NCBI GenBank assembly: GCA_031362405.1 | Contig: JANLSO010000056.1 | Location: forward strand, 16,921-80,920 | Direction: 5' to 3' | Source of the DNA: JANLSO01 sp031362405 | Lineage (GTDB): Bacteria; Actinomycetota; Thermoleophilia; Miltoncostaeales; Miltoncostaeaceae | DNA length: 64,000 bases | Part shown: positions 7,764 to 19,517 of the stretch, one piece after another | Layout: the number at the start of each line of letters is the position of its first letter | How positions within the stretch are numbered: position 1 is the stretch's first letter | Made by a program: the position numbers and the translations under genes | Notes under the pieces: model-generated | Database searches by the model: none | The model's input: only the letters and a program-made list of their open reading frames with translations | What the model was told of the DNA's origin: nothing

Positions 7764-8713
7764 CCTGGGTCGACGGGGTTCGGGTCGGCCATTGGACCGA
7801 CGCCGAAGCCGGTACGGGCTGCACGGTGATCGTCCCCCCGCCGGGGACCCTCGGCTCGGTCGACGTCCGTGGTGGTGGGCCGAGCACGCGTGAGACCGAG
7901 CTGCTGTCGCCGATGACGAGCGTCGAGCACGTGACGGCGGTCCTTCTGACCGGCGGCAGTGCGTTTGGCCTCTCGGCGGCGGGCGGGGTGATGCGGTTCT
8001 GTGAAGAGCAGGGCCTCGGCCACCAGGCCGGTGCGGCGAGGGTTCCCATCGTGCCGACCGCGGTGATCTACGACCTCGGGATTACCGCCAACGCCCGCCG
8101 GCCGGGCCCCGACGATGCGTACGCCGCCTGCCAGGCCCTGACTGAGGGGCCGCCGCAGATGGGCAGCGTCGGCGCGGGTACCGGCGCGACGGTCGGCAAG
8201 CTGATGGGCCAATCCGGATGGTGCAAGGGGGGCCTTGGGGTGAGCACGGTGCGCCTGCCTGGTGGGATGACGGTCGCGGCGATCGCCGTGGTGAACGCGT
8301 TCGGTGATGTCCTCGATGAGGCGGGCGAGGTTCTTGCCGGGGCATGGACACCCGAGCGCGGCTTCATCCGTTCGTCCCGCTATGCGCTGACCGAAGGCCC
8401 GGCCCATCCCCGGTTGGCGGCCGACTTCAACACGACCCTCGTCTGCGTGCTGACCGACGGAACGCTGACCAAGGTCGAGGCCGCCCAGGTCGCACGGATG
8501 GCCTCGGCGGGATTGTGCCGGGCGGTGTCACCGGTGCACACGCCGTTCGACGGCGACGTCGTCTTTTGCCTGTCGACTCGCCAGGGGCCCGCGAGCGCCT
8601 TCGCGTGCGGCATCGCCGCGGCAGAGGTGACGTCGGAGGCGATCCGTGCCGGTGTCCGTGCCGCCACGAGCCTGCGCGGAGTTCCGACCGCCGAGCAGCG
8701 CCGCCAGATTTAG
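7760..8713 (+). CDS. P1 family (DmpA-type) peptidase
   Basis: A 317-residue member of the P1/DmpA N-terminal-nucleophile hydrolases, which process themselves and act as aminopeptidases or amidases. Family landmarks are VGHWTDAEAGTGCTVI at the N-terminus, LLTGGSAFGLSAAGGVMRF, and GSVGAGTGATVGKL. The motif DFNTTLVCVLTDG near residue 224 carries the predicted Thr nucleophile and self-cleavage site. GTG at 7760 is chosen because it overlaps the mutM stop (GTGA) and is preceded by GGAGG. The gene ends by overlapping the stop of the convergent glutaredoxin gene. Confidence 0.88.
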   Translation: MTWVDGVRVGHWTDAEAGTGCTVIVPPPGTLGSVDVRGGGPSTRETELLSPMTSVEHVTAVLLTGGSAFGLSAAGGVMRFCEEQGLGHQAGAARVPIVPTAVIYDLGITANARRPGPDDAYAACQALTEGPPQMGSVGAGTGATVGKLMGQSGWCKGGLGVSTVRLPGGMTVAAIAVVNAFGDVLDEAGEVLAGAWTPERGFIRSSRYALTEGPAHPRLAADFNTTLVCVLTDGTLTKVEAAQVARMASAGLCRAVSPVHTPFDGDVVFCLSTRQGPASAFACGIAAAEVTSEAIRAGVRAATSLRGVPTAEQRRQI

Positions 8714-8973
8714 GCGGCGCGCCCCAGAAGCGTGTCGAGCTCACCGCTCTTGTCGAGGGCGGAGAGGTCGTCCCAGCCACCGATGGGCGTGTCGTCGATG
8801 ATGATCTGCGGCACGGTGCGCCGACCGGTCAGCTCGACCAGCGCCTCCCGGGCAGAGTTGTCCGAAAGGCCGATGTGGCGCTCTTCGAACTCCACGCCCT
8901 TGGTTTCGAGAAGTCGCTTGGCCCGGGCGCAGTAGGGGCAGCGGTCGCCGGTGTACATCACGATATTAGGCAT
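8710..8973 (-). CDS. Glutaredoxin (dithiol, CPYC)
   Basis: An 87-residue thiol-disulfide oxidoreductase. The active site CPYC is at residues 12-15, the cis-proline motif TVPQI near 51, and the glutathione-binding GGWDDL near 63. The ATG at 8973 is followed directly by the first beta strand, PNIVMYTGDRCPYC, so it is the right start; a G-rich tract upstream could act as the ribosome site. The gene is divergent from recO and convergent with the P1 peptidase. The exact class (grxC-like or mycoredoxin-like) is not resolved, but the CPYC motif argues for the classical type. Confidence 0.9.
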   Translation of the reverse strand: MPNIVMYTGDRCPYCARAKRLLETKGVEFEERHIGLSDNSAREALVELTGRRTVPQIIIDDTPIGGWDDLSALDKSGELDTLLGRAA

Positions 8974-9030
8974 ACCCCCAAGGGTACCAGACACGCTTCG
9001 GCTGGCCGAAGGGGGTGCCATCATCCAGCC

Positions 9031-9813
9031 ATGCCGACCTTCGAAACCGACGCGGTCGTGCTGCGGGGGATCCGCTACGGCGAGGCGGATACCGTTTTGA
9101 CCTTGCTCACCCGCGAGCACGGGCTCGCTTCGGCGATGGCCAAGGGTGCGCGCAAGACCACCTCAAAGCTCGGTGGGCGCCTCCAGCCGGGAGTCTGGGT
9201 GCGCCTCACCCTGGTCCGCGGCCGCGGCGACATGCACACGATCCGCGGTGCGTCGGTTGTGCAGGCGCATGCCGGGCTGTGGGTCGAGGGCTACCGGTTA
9301 CAGGCGGCGAGCTCGGTCCTGGAGGCGGCGATGAGGACGCTCCCCGAAGGCCAAGAAGACGAGGCCGCCTTCACCCTTGTTGTGCGCACGCTGGAGCACC
9401 TCGCCACGGCGATTCCGCTGGAGGGGCCGGCCCGGCTGGACCCCCTGGTGCTGAGCGCCCAGGCAAAGCTCCTTGTGGTGGCCGGACTGGTGCCGCGGCT
9501 GGGCTCGTGCGCCTCGTGCGGAGCGCCCCCGCCCCTAGTCGGCTTCTCGGCGCGGATGGGCGGTGCGCTGTGCCATGACTGCGCGGTCTCGGGGGAGCCG
9601 TTCTCCGACCACTCCCGCGAAGGTCTAGCCGCGCTGCTCGGGAACCCCTTGGCGGAGGCCCGCCGACTGATCGATCCACCGGCCGCTCTGGGGATCGAGC
9701 GCGTGATCGGGCTCCTGCTCCACGAACACATGGGGGTGGAATTACGCTCCGCTACGCCGGTTGAAGGCTCGTGGCGCGCGCGTTCAAAGGCGATAGGTCC
9801 CCGCCGAAGGTAG
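9031..9813 (+). CDS. recO: DNA repair protein RecO
   Basis: Recombination mediator of the RecFOR pathway, which loads RecA on gapped DNA. At 260 residues it has the normal size. The N-terminal OB fold reads FETDAVVLRGIRYGEADTVLTLLTREHG, followed by AKGARKTTSKLGGRLQPG. The C-terminal zinc-binding part has CASC near 159 and CHDC near 181, separated by the usual loop. The start ATG at 9031 matches the family N-terminus. It stands just before a non-coding stretch with a SHOCT fragment, a palindrome and tandem repeats. Confidence 0.93.
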   Translation: MPTFETDAVVLRGIRYGEADTVLTLLTREHGLASAMAKGARKTTSKLGGRLQPGVWVRLTLVRGRGDMHTIRGASVVQAHAGLWVEGYRLQAASSVLEAAMRTLPEGQEDEAAFTLVVRTLEHLATAIPLEGPARLDPLVLSAQAKLLVVAGLVPRLGSCASCGAPPPLVGFSARMGGALCHDCAVSGEPFSDHSREGLAALLGNPLAEARRLIDPPAALGIERVIGLLLHEHMGVELRSATPVEGSWRARSKAIGPRRR

Positions 9814-9828
9814 GGGTGCCGCTGCACG

Positions 9829-10101
9829 GTGAGGAGGCTCTATCCGTCCATCTCAAGGCCTGGACTGTTAGCACCGCCGGGCGTCGAACGCTCAGACATC
9901 GTGGATCAGATTCGCAAGCTCGCCGAGCTCCGCGACGCGGGAATCCTCACCGAGGTGGAGTTCGACGCGAAGAAGGTCGAGCTGCTCGCCAAGTTGGAGG
10001 GATCTGAGATCCGCACGAGAGCCAGCGTGCGGAGTGGTGGACATGACAGTCCCGCTCCGCGCTTGCACGTCTGGCGTTTCCAAATCTTCTTAGGCGCATA
10101 G
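9829..10101 (+). CDS. Short ORF with SHOCT domain, probably a gene remnant
   Basis: A 90-residue reading frame (GTG start) whose only recognisable part is DIVDQIRKLAELRDAGILTEVEFDAKKVELLAKLEG (quoted here in two overlapping halves of one helix-turn-helix: DIVDQIRKLAELRDAGILT and EVEFDAKKVELLAKLEG). This is a SHOCT domain, a short C-terminal oligomerisation motif normally attached to a larger protein. The upstream 25 residues look unrelated to any domain. The reading frame runs past the normal end of SHOCT and stops inside palindrome C. I read it as the tail of a lost gene; an independent small protein is possible. Confidence 0.45.
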   Translation: MRRLYPSISRPGLLAPPGVERSDIVDQIRKLAELRDAGILTEVEFDAKKVELLAKLEGSEIRTRASVRSGGHDSPAPRLHVWRFQIFLGA

Positions 10102-10128
10102 ATCGGTGCCGGGCACCGATCTATGCGC
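10094..10128. repeat. Palindromic repeat C (type II arms)
   Basis: A perfect 35-bp inverted repeat centred on G10111, with arms GCGCATAGATCGGTGCC. Compared with copy A, the outer arm changes from CAC to AT, and both arms change together. The stop codon of the SHOCT reading frame lies in its left arm. Confidence 0.92.
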
Positions 10129-10185
10129 AGGGACTCAGGCTGCCCCCCCGGCATCCAGAGGGCTGCCATAGGAAGGACCGTTCTG

Positions 10186-10255
10186 TGAGTACCGCATTTT
10201 ACGCAGCGATGAGTACCGCTTTTACGCAGTGCCGAGTACCGCTTTTCTGCAGCGG
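10186..10255. repeat. Three tandem copies of a 23-24-base repeat
   Basis: Copies start at 10186, 10210 and 10233 and share the pattern GAGTACCGC-TTTT-(A/C)(C/T)GCAG, ending immediately at the stop codon of the acyl-CoA ligase gene on the minus strand. The spacing of 23-24 bases is just over two helical turns. The core is not seen elsewhere in the window. It could be a protein-binding array, the end of a mobile element, or a simple duplication. Confidence 0.75.
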
Positions 10256-11785
<1,530 letters not shown>

Positions 11786-12180
11786 GGCGTCCTCTCGTTG
11801 ATCGGCACCCTATGCCCGGTCGATGCGCAGTTGCCAGAAGGAGGCCAGATGGACGTCGTTTCGATTCGCGACAACAATCCCTAGGGATTAGGGATTCTTC
11901 TGTCGCGTGTCTCCAAGCCAAGCTGCGTTCAAGACAAGCAACCCGAACTGACAGCTCAGCCTCGCCGGCGTAGGCGTTTCCTTGGATGAAATGGATCTCC
12001 CCGCAAACCGCACTTCCGCGCGCCCCGCCCCGATGGGGCACGTCGGCCGAGCCCTCCGCCGCGCGGGGAGTGAGCCGGGGAGCTTGATTGGGGCTGCCGA
12101 CGATGCCGTGAGCACTGCTCACCGACGCAGCCGGCTACCCCGCGTGCGGTACCTCGGCACGCACATGCTACTGTCTGCGC
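11786..12180. other. Intergenic region between acyl-CoA ligase and vapBC
   Basis: No convincing gene is seen in these 395 bases. The only coding-like signal is an 11-codon ORF (11849-11884, MDVVSIRDNNP) with a strong ribosome site AGAAGGAGG at 11836-11844. It may be a leader peptide or the stump of a lost gene. Two TAGGGAT units follow it directly. At the right end, TACTGT at 12169-12174 lies 6 bases before the vapB ATG and could be a -10 box for a leaderless transcript. Confidence 0.4.
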
Positions 12181-12432
12181 ATGTTGACCCGCCGTGTCCA
12201 CGTGCTCTTCGACGATGCACGCTTCAGCAGAATCGAACGCGAGGCCAAGTCGCGCAAAGTCTCTGTAGCAGAGGTGATTCGGGAGGCTGTCGACTATCGG
12301 CTGCCCCCGACCTGGCCGAGTCGCAGCGAGGCCGGAGAGCGGATTCTCCGAGCAGATCCAATGGATGTTCCCGATGACCCGGCGGACCTCAAGCGTGAGA
12401 TCGCCGATGCGCACGACCGCTTCGGAGAGTGA
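12181..12432 (+). CDS. VapB-like antitoxin (ribbon-helix-helix)
   Basis: An 83-residue protein with an N-terminal ribbon-helix-helix DNA-binding unit: RVHVLFDDARFSRIEREAKS, then RKVSVAEVIREAVDYRL. An acidic C-terminal tail follows (DDPADLKREIADAHDRFGE), typical of the part that wraps and blocks a PIN toxin. It overlaps the toxin gene by 4 bases (GTGA), so the two proteins are translationally coupled. A possible -10 box 6 bases before the ATG suggests leaderless transcription. Family knowledge suggests the complex represses its own promoter. Confidence 0.88.
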   Translation: MLTRRVHVLFDDARFSRIEREAKSRKVSVAEVIREAVDYRLPPTWPSRSEAGERILRADPMDVPDDPADLKREIADAHDRFGE

Positions 12433-12851
12433 TCGTCCTTGATACCTCCGTGCTGGTCTACGCCGTCGGTGACGCCCATCCGCTGAAGGTTCCGTGCCAA
12501 GGTCTGATCGGTCTGATCATGCAGGGCGCGCTCGAGGCAACGACAACGCCCGAGGTGATCCAGGAGTTCGTCCACGTGCGTTCGCGTCGACGATCGCGGG
12601 AGAACGCAGTCGGCTTCGCTCGGGATTTCGCGGGCCTTTTGCAGCCGTTGACCCTTGTCGAGGACACCGATCTGCGTGCCGGGCTTGAGATCTTCGAACA
12701 GGTGCCCGAGATCGGATCGTTTGACGCGGTCCTCGCTGCCGTCGCGAGACGCATCGGTGCAACCCGGCTCGTCTCAGCGGATCGTCGGTTCGGGTCTGTG
12801 CTCGGCCTGGCGTGGGAGCAGCCCAACGCATTCTGGGAACGGGTTCGCTGA
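12429..12851 (+). CDS. VapC-like PIN-domain toxin (type II toxin-antitoxin RNase)
   Basis: A 140-residue PIN domain. The acidic metal-binding residues are visible: Asp5 in MIVLDTSVLVYA, Glu near 39-42 in TTPEVIQEFVH, Asp near 99 in SFDAVLAAVARR, and Asp near 117 in SADRRFG. VapC toxins are Mg-dependent endoribonucleases that cut tRNA or rRNA. The start is GTG at 12429, overlapping the antitoxin stop, with GGAGA just upstream. This pair is intact, unlike the VapC fragment at 3960 and the fused MazEF at 63356. Confidence 0.9.
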   Translation: MIVLDTSVLVYAVGDAHPLKVPCQGLIGLIMQGALEATTTPEVIQEFVHVRSRRRSRENAVGFARDFAGLLQPLTLVEDTDLRAGLEIFEQVPEIGSFDAVLAAVARRIGATRLVSADRRFGSVLGLAWEQPNAFWERVR

Positions 12852-12920
12852 ACGAAGAGTTCGGTCGAGACCACTAAACTCGGCGGTCTCCCGACCCCCT
12901 CCAAGGAGCACCGTTCGACC

Positions 12921-13782
<862 letters not shown>

Positions 13783-13790
<8 letters not shown>

Positions 13791-15870
13791 CCTTCTGATC
13801 GAGTTCGGCTGCGAAGAGCTTCCGTCGAGCGCCTGCCGGGAGATCCTCGAGCAGGCATCCGGCCTTGCCACCCAGGCCCTGACGGCCGCCCGGCTGCCGG
13901 ACGGCGCCGTCACCGTGTGGGTCGCTCCACGCCGGTTCGCGATCCACATTGCAGGCCTCCCAGAGACGCGCGAGGGCCGAGCCGTCTCCCACCGGGGCCC
14001 GGCCGAGCAAGCGGCGTTTGGGCCTGATGGCGCTCCGACCAAAGCCGCCGAAGGCTTCGCGCGGTCGCAGGGGCTCACCGCCGCCGACCTCGTCGTACGC
14101 GAAGACCAGGGCCGCAACTTCGTCTATGCCGACCGTGACGAGCCGGCGGTGGCGGTCTCCGATCTGGTCCCGGGTGTCGCCGCCGCCATCCTCGATGGCA
14201 TTCGCCTCGGCAAGACGATGCGCTGGGGCGACGGCACCGGCCTGCGGTTCTCGCGGCCCGTGCGGTGGATCGTCGCCAAGCTCGGCGACAAGACGGTGCC
14301 CTTCACGCTGCACGACCTCGTGGCGGGCGATGTCTCCCAAGGCCACCGGTTCCTCGGCGCGCCGACGGCGATCGCCTCGGCGTCGAGCTACCGGGACGAC
14401 CTTCGCGCCCAGGGGGTCGTTGCCGACCAGGCCGAGCGGCGGGCCGAGATCGTCGCCGGGCTCGATGCGGCCGCGACGGCTGAGGGCTGCGCGTGGAGCG
14501 ACCCGGGCGGCAAGCTCGCGGAGGTCTTATTCCTGGTGGAGCGTCCGAGCGTGATCGTCGGCGACATCAACCCCGATCACCTGCGCCTGCCCGAGCGGGT
14601 GCTCGTGACCGCAATGCAGAGCCACCAGCGCTATTTCCCGCTGACGACGCCCGACGGAGCCCTTCATCCGCGGTTTCTCGCGGTCTCGAACGGTGATCCT
14701 GCCCACGCGGCGGTGATCACGCGGGGCAACGCCGGTGTGCTCGAAGCCCGGCTGCAAGACGCCGCGTTCAGCTTCGACAGGGACCTCGAAGCGGGGCTCG
14801 ACGCCCTCGACGCGCGGCTCGATTCGATCGTCTTCCACAAACGCCTCGGATCGATGGCCCAAAAGCGTGATCGCCTGACGAACATCGCCGAGCTCATCGC
14901 GCTGAAGGCCGGTCTCGATGCGACGACCGCAACGACGGCCGCCCGCGCGGCCCAACTCTCAAAGGTCGATCAAGGCGCCGTGCTCGTCGCCGAGTTCGCC
15001 GAGCTGCAGGGCGAGGTCGCCGGAGACTACGCGGAGCTCTGGGGTGAGAGCACCGATGTCGCCCAGGCGATCCGCGAGCACTACCTGCCCCAAGGCCCGG
15101 GCTCGCCGCTTCCCACGAGCGGGGCCGGCCAGGTTGTGGCCCTCGCAGAGAAGATCGACAGCCTTACGGGGGCCTTCTACGTGAACGAGATCCCGACGGG
15201 ATCCAAAGACCCGTACGGCCTGCGCCGCGCGGCGGCGGGTCTGACCCGGATTCTCCTCGAGACCGGCTGGGAAATCGATCCCCAGACCCTGTTCTCGGCG
15301 ACCGCCGACGACCTGCGCACCAGCGGGGCGGATCTCATCCTCGATGACGAGACCGCCCTGCCGCACCTCAAGAGTTTCCTTGCCGACCGGCTCGCGTTCC
15401 ACCTCTCCGAGGAGGGCGTCGACGCGGAGAGCGTCGCGGCCGCCCAGGGCGCCGACGTCGGCGGCGTCGTGGCAACGGCGCGGTGGGCGAAAGGTATCGC
15501 CGCGGCACGCGACACCGAAGGCCTGAAAACGGCAGGCACAGCGTCTACTCGCCTGGTTCGATTGGCGGCCAAGGGCCCCGACGGCGGGGCGTTCGTTTCG
15601 GCCGCAGACGCCGACGAGGACGCGCTCCACCACGCGATCACAGTGGCGGGACCGCTGGTCGAGGCGGCACGTGAACACGCGGACGTCGAGGTCGCCCTTG
15701 CCGATCTCGTGCCGCTGGTTTCCGCTGTCGACCGTTTCTTTGTCGACGTAATGGTCAATAGTGATAACGAGGCGGCCCGCGCCCGACGGTACGCCCTCGT
15801 GCGTGAGGCCCGCGACGTCTTCCTGCGGGTGGCCGACTTCACCAAGCTGACCGACGGGAGCGCACGGTGA
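13783..15870 (+). CDS. glyS: Glycyl-tRNA synthetase beta subunit
   Basis: The 695-residue beta chain of the alpha2beta2 GlyRS, needed for tRNA binding. The N-terminal segment [19 protein letters not shown] is diagnostic, followed by [14 protein letters not shown] and [19 protein letters not shown]. The middle HD-like region contains [15 protein letters not shown], and [16 protein letters not shown] is characteristic. The C-terminal anticodon-binding-like domain contains [15 protein letters not shown]. It begins 8 bases inside glyQ and shares GTGA with ppdK, so all three form one operon. Confidence 0.96.
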
Positions 15871-18536
15871 CTACCACCGCAACCACCAAGCGGGTCTACG
15901 ACTTCGCTGAAGGGTCGCGGGAGATGCGCGACCTGCTCGGTGGCAAGGGCGCCAACGTGGCAGAGATGACGCGCCTCGGCCTGCCGGTGCCCGCCGGCTT
16001 CACGATCACCACTGAGACCTGCATCGCCTACCTGGCCAGCGAGCACCAGTTCCCCGCCGGGCTCGACGACGAGGTATCCGAACACCTGGCCCGCTTGGAG
16101 ACTCAGGCCGCAAAGAAGCTCGGCGACCCGGACAACCCCCTGCTGGTGTCGGTGCGCTCGGGTGCCCGGTTCTCAATGCCCGGAATGATGGACACCGTTC
16201 TGAACCTCGGCCTGAACGACCGCAGCGTCGAGGGCTTGGCCGCACGCACCGGCAACGCGCGGTTTGCCTACGACTCGTACCGACGTTTCATCCAGATGTA
16301 CGGCGACGTGGTGTCGGAGGTCGACCGCGCCTATTTCGAGGGGGCGCTGACGACGTTGAAGGCCGAGCGTGGCGTCGAAACCGACGTAGAGCTGACCGCC
16401 AACGACCTCGAGGGTCTCGTCGAGACCTACCGCGGGATCTACCGCGAGCACAAAGGCGACGATTTCCCCCAAGACCCACGCGCCCAGCTCGACGGCGCTG
16501 TCCGCGCAGTGTTCGAATCGTGGGACAACCGCCGCGCCCGCGACTATCGCCGACTCAACCGAATCCCCCACGACCTCGGTACCGCGGTCAACGTGCAGCA
16601 AATGGTCTTCGGCAACAGCGGCCCCCAGTCGGCGACCGGCGTCGCGTTCACCCGCAGTAACGTCACCGGCGACCCGTCAGAGCCTTTCGGCGACTTCCTC
16701 GTCAACGCCCAGGGCGAGGACGTCGTCGCCGGAATTCGCACTCCCCTGCCGCTCACCGAGCTGCGCGACGTACTGCCCGACGCCTACGCCGCGCTGATCG
16801 AGACGATGGGAATGCTCGAGCGTACGTATCGCAACATGCAAGACGTCGAGTTCACGATCGAAGACGGCCGCCTGTTCATGCTGCAGACCCGCAACGGCAA
16901 GCGCAGCGCCCAGGCGATGGCGCGGATTGCCGTCGATCTCGTTGACGAGGGCCTGGTGACGGCCGCCGATTCGATGTCGACGCTCGTCGACGCGCATCAG
17001 GTACGCCAGCTCCTGCTTCCTCAACTCGACCTCGCCAGGGCCCCGGAATCGGTGGCCTGCGGGGTCGCCGCATCGCCTGGCGCGGCGACCGGAGCGCTCG
17101 CCTTCACCGCCGACGATGCCGAAAGGCGGGCCCGTGACGGGGAGGCGGTGATCCTCGTGCGCGACGAGACGACGCCCGACGATTTCCACGGGATGGTCGC
17201 CGCCGAGGGCATCCTCACCGCCCATGGCGGCAAGACCAGCCACGCGGCGATCGTTGCCGTCGGAATGGGCACGCCCGCGGTCTGCGGGGTCGGGGCCCTG
17301 GAGATCGACGAGAAGAAGGGCATCCTGCGGGTGGCCGGGCAGCTGCTGACCCGCGGCGACCAGATCACGATCGACGGCACCGGCGGACAGGTCTTCGTCG
17401 GCCACGCCCCGCTGGTGCCACCCGACCCGAACAACCCGTATCTCGTGCGGATCCTCGAATGGTCGGACGAGTTCCGAAAGATCGTCGTCCGTGCCAACGC
17501 CGACACCCCCGACGACGCCGAACGGGCCCGCGCGTTCGGGGCCGAGGGAATCGGCCTGTGCCGCACCGAGCATATGTTCGCGGGTGACGATCGGCTGCCG
17601 ATCGTGCGCGAGATGATCCTCGCCGACGACGAGGCAGATCGGCTCGCGTCGTTGGCAAAGCTGAGGGTCTTCCAGGAGCGCGATTTCGAGGGGATCTTCG
17701 CGGCGATGGCGGGCCTGCCGGTGACGATCCGACTGCTCGATCCGCCGCTGCACGAGTTCCTTCCCGACTACACCGAGCTTCGCCTTCGCGTCGAGCGCGC
17801 CCGGATCATCGGTGTGCCCGACATCGACGCCGACCTGCAGCTACCCCGCGTCGAGAAACTCAAAGAGGTCAACCCGATGCTCGGGACCCGCGGGTGCCGC
17901 CTCGGCATCGAGTGGCCCGACGTCTACCGGATGCAGGTCGCGGCGATCATGACCGCCGCCTGCCGAGTCAAAAAGGCATCAGGCGCGGCACCGATCGTGG
18001 AGATCATGATTCCGCTCGTTGGCTTCGAGGAGGAGCTGCGGATCATGCGCGAGCAGGTCGTCGACGTCTGCGAAACCGTCCTGGCAGAACAGGGCGAAAG
18101 CATCGACTACCTCGTCGGCACCATGATCGAGCTGCCGCGGGCGGCATTGGTCGCCGACAAGATCGCCGGCCACGCCGACTTCTTTTCGTTCGGCACGAAC
18201 GACCTCACCCAGACCACGCTCGGTTTCTCGCGTGACGATGCGGAGAACAAGTTCCTCACCCACTACCTGCAGATGAACGTCATCCCCTCGAACCCGTTCG
18301 AGACGATCGATGTCGACGGAGTCGGGGCGCTGGTCGCGATGGCCACCGAGCTGTCGCGCGGCGTAAAGCCGGGCATCAAACTGGGGATCTGCGGCGAGCA
18401 CGGTGGCGATCCCGACTCCGTGCGGTTCTTTGCCCAGACCGGGCTCGACTACGTGTCGTGCTCACCGTTCCGTGTGCAGACCGCGCGCATCGCAGGGGCC
18501 CAGGCCGCACTCGAGGCCGGTGGCTCGATGGCGTGA
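15867..18536 (+). CDS. ppdK: Pyruvate, phosphate dikinase
   Basis: An 889-residue enzyme that interconverts pyruvate, ATP and phosphate with PEP, AMP and pyrophosphate, at the glycolysis/gluconeogenesis junction. The N-terminal ATP-grasp domain has LLGGKGANVAEMTRLGLPVP and RSGARFSMPGMMDTVLNLG. The swivelling phosphohistidine domain has GGKTSHAAIVA with the catalytic His near 458. The PEP/pyruvate barrel ends with the conserved GICGEHGGDP (Cys near 841). The start GTG overlaps the glyS stop, and its own stop overlaps the next gene. Placing ppdK in the glyQS operon suggests joint growth-linked expression. Confidence 0.97.
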   Translation: MTTTATTKRVYDFAEGSREMRDLLGGKGANVAEMTRLGLPVPAGFTITTETCIAYLASEHQFPAGLDDEVSEHLARLETQAAKKLGDPDNPLLVSVRSGARFSMPGMMDTVLNLGLNDRSVEGLAARTGNARFAYDSYRRFIQMYGDVVSEVDRAYFEGALTTLKAERGVETDVELTANDLEGLVETYRGIYREHKGDDFPQDPRAQLDGAVRAVFESWDNRRARDYRRLNRIPHDLGTAVNVQQMVFGNSGPQSATGVAFTRSNVTGDPSEPFGDFLVNAQGEDVVAGIRTPLPLTELRDVLPDAYAALIETMGMLERTYRNMQDVEFTIEDGRLFMLQTRNGKRSAQAMARIAVDLVDEGLVTAADSMSTLVDAHQVRQLLLPQLDLARAPESVACGVAASPGAATGALAFTADDAERRARDGEAVILVRDETTPDDFHGMVAAEGILTAHGGKTSHAAIVAVGMGTPAVCGVGALEIDEKKGILRVAGQLLTRGDQITIDGTGGQVFVGHAPLVPPDPNNPYLVRILEWSDEFRKIVVRANADTPDDAERARAFGAEGIGLCRTEHMFAGDDRLPIVREMILADDEADRLASLAKLRVFQERDFEGIFAAMAGLPVTIRLLDPPLHEFLPDYTELRLRVERARIIGVPDIDADLQLPRVEKLKEVNPMLGTRGCRLGIEWPDVYRMQVAAIMTAACRVKKASGAAPIVEIMIPLVGFEEELRIMREQVVDVCETVLAEQGESIDYLVGTMIELPRAALVADKIAGHADFFSFGTNDLTQTTLGFSRDDAENKFLTHYLQMNVIPSNPFETIDVDGVGALVAMATELSRGVKPGIKLGICGEHGGDPDSVRFFAQTGLDYVSCSPFRVQTARIAGAQAALEAGGSMA

Positions 18537-19507
18537 TCCGAAAGGATCTCGCCGCTCTCTGCCTTGCGGTCGTCGCGCTGGTCGCGGGGTGTTCGAGCGA
18601 GACCCCGCCCCCACCCGGCCCCGCGCCGGAGGGTGGCCGACCTTTCGCCGACTCCAGCTTCTGGAACACGCCGCTCGACGCCGACGCGCCGCTCGACCCG
18701 GCGTCCGACGCGATCACCGCTGATCTGCGGCGCCAGGTCGAGGCCTACGGTGCGTGGATGAACACCGACCGCTTCAGCACGCCGGTCTACGTCGTGCCCG
18801 ACGATGCGCCGACGGTCGCGGTGTCGATGGGAATCCCGGATCCGAAACTCCAGTCACGCGTCGAGGCGGTGCCGATCCCGGAGACCGCGGTTCCGGCACG
18901 GGGTACCGATCGGCACCTGGTGATCTGGCAGCCGGGCCGCGACGTCATATGGGAGTTCTGGCAGGCCGCGCGCGCGCCGGGCGGGCCCTGGACGGCCCAG
19001 TGGGGCGGCAGGCTCGACCGGGTCTCGGCGAGTGACGGTGTCTTCGCCGCGCCGTACGGGGCGTCCGCGACGGGCCTGGCGATGATCGGAGGCATGGTCC
19101 TGCTCGACGAGGCCCGAGCGGGCCGTATCGACCACGCCATCGCGCTTGCCGTTCCCGAGGTGCGCGCCAACGTCATCCGGGAGCCGGCGCAACGCGGCGA
19201 CGGCACATCCGATTCTTCGGCGTCTGTTCCCGAGGGCGCACGGTTTCGCCTCGACCCGGCGTTGGATCTCGACAGCCTGGACCTGCCGCCCTTCACCCGG
19301 ATGCTCGCCGACGCCGCTCAGACGTACGGAATCGTGGTGCGCGACGTCTCGGGTGTCGTCAGCTTCTACGGTGAAGATCCTCTGCCGACCGGAAGCGGGG
19401 CCTTCGAGAACGCCTTCGGTGGGCTCCCCCCATCCGAGATCGCCGGAGCGTTCCCGTGGGAGCACCTGCAACTCCTCCCGCCGCTGGCCGACGTGAAGCG
19501 AGGATGA
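18533..19507 (+). CDS. Lipoprotein of an uncharacterised 'SFWN' secreted family, paralogue 1
   Basis: A 324-residue protein with a lipoprotein signal (LCLAVVALVAGC, lipidated Cys20). A conserved domain follows that I cannot name. Its signature segments are SSFWNTPLDADAPLDP, RHLVIWQPGRDVIWEFWQA, AAPYGASATGLAMIGG, GRIDHAIALAVPEVRANVI, GARFRLDPALDLDSLDLPP, and YGIVVRDVSG near the end before FPWEHLQLLPP. The same series of segments occurs in the protein at 31276-32304, so the two are paralogues. The GTG start at 18533 overlaps the ppdK stop. Conserved Trp, His, Arg and Asp residues suggest an extracellular enzyme or carbohydrate binder, but this is inference. Confidence 0.8.
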   Translation: MIRKDLAALCLAVVALVAGCSSETPPPPGPAPEGGRPFADSSFWNTPLDADAPLDPASDAITADLRRQVEAYGAWMNTDRFSTPVYVVPDDAPTVAVSMGIPDPKLQSRVEAVPIPETAVPARGTDRHLVIWQPGRDVIWEFWQAARAPGGPWTAQWGGRLDRVSASDGVFAAPYGASATGLAMIGGMVLLDEARAGRIDHAIALAVPEVRANVIREPAQRGDGTSDSSASVPEGARFRLDPALDLDSLDLPPFTRMLADAAQTYGIVVRDVSGVVSFYGEDPLPTGSGAFENAFGGLPPSEIAGAFPWEHLQLLPPLADVKRG

Positions 19508-19517
19508 ACGGGCGATC

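Noticed and set aside
10186..10255. A small CRISPR array
   Set aside because: The three units are directly adjacent with no spacers, and no cas genes are present.
12852..12920. T-box or other riboswitch before glyQ
   Set aside because: The leader is only about 70 bases and has no T-box sequence; only a short GAGACC/GGTCTC inverted repeat around a TAAACT box is seen.
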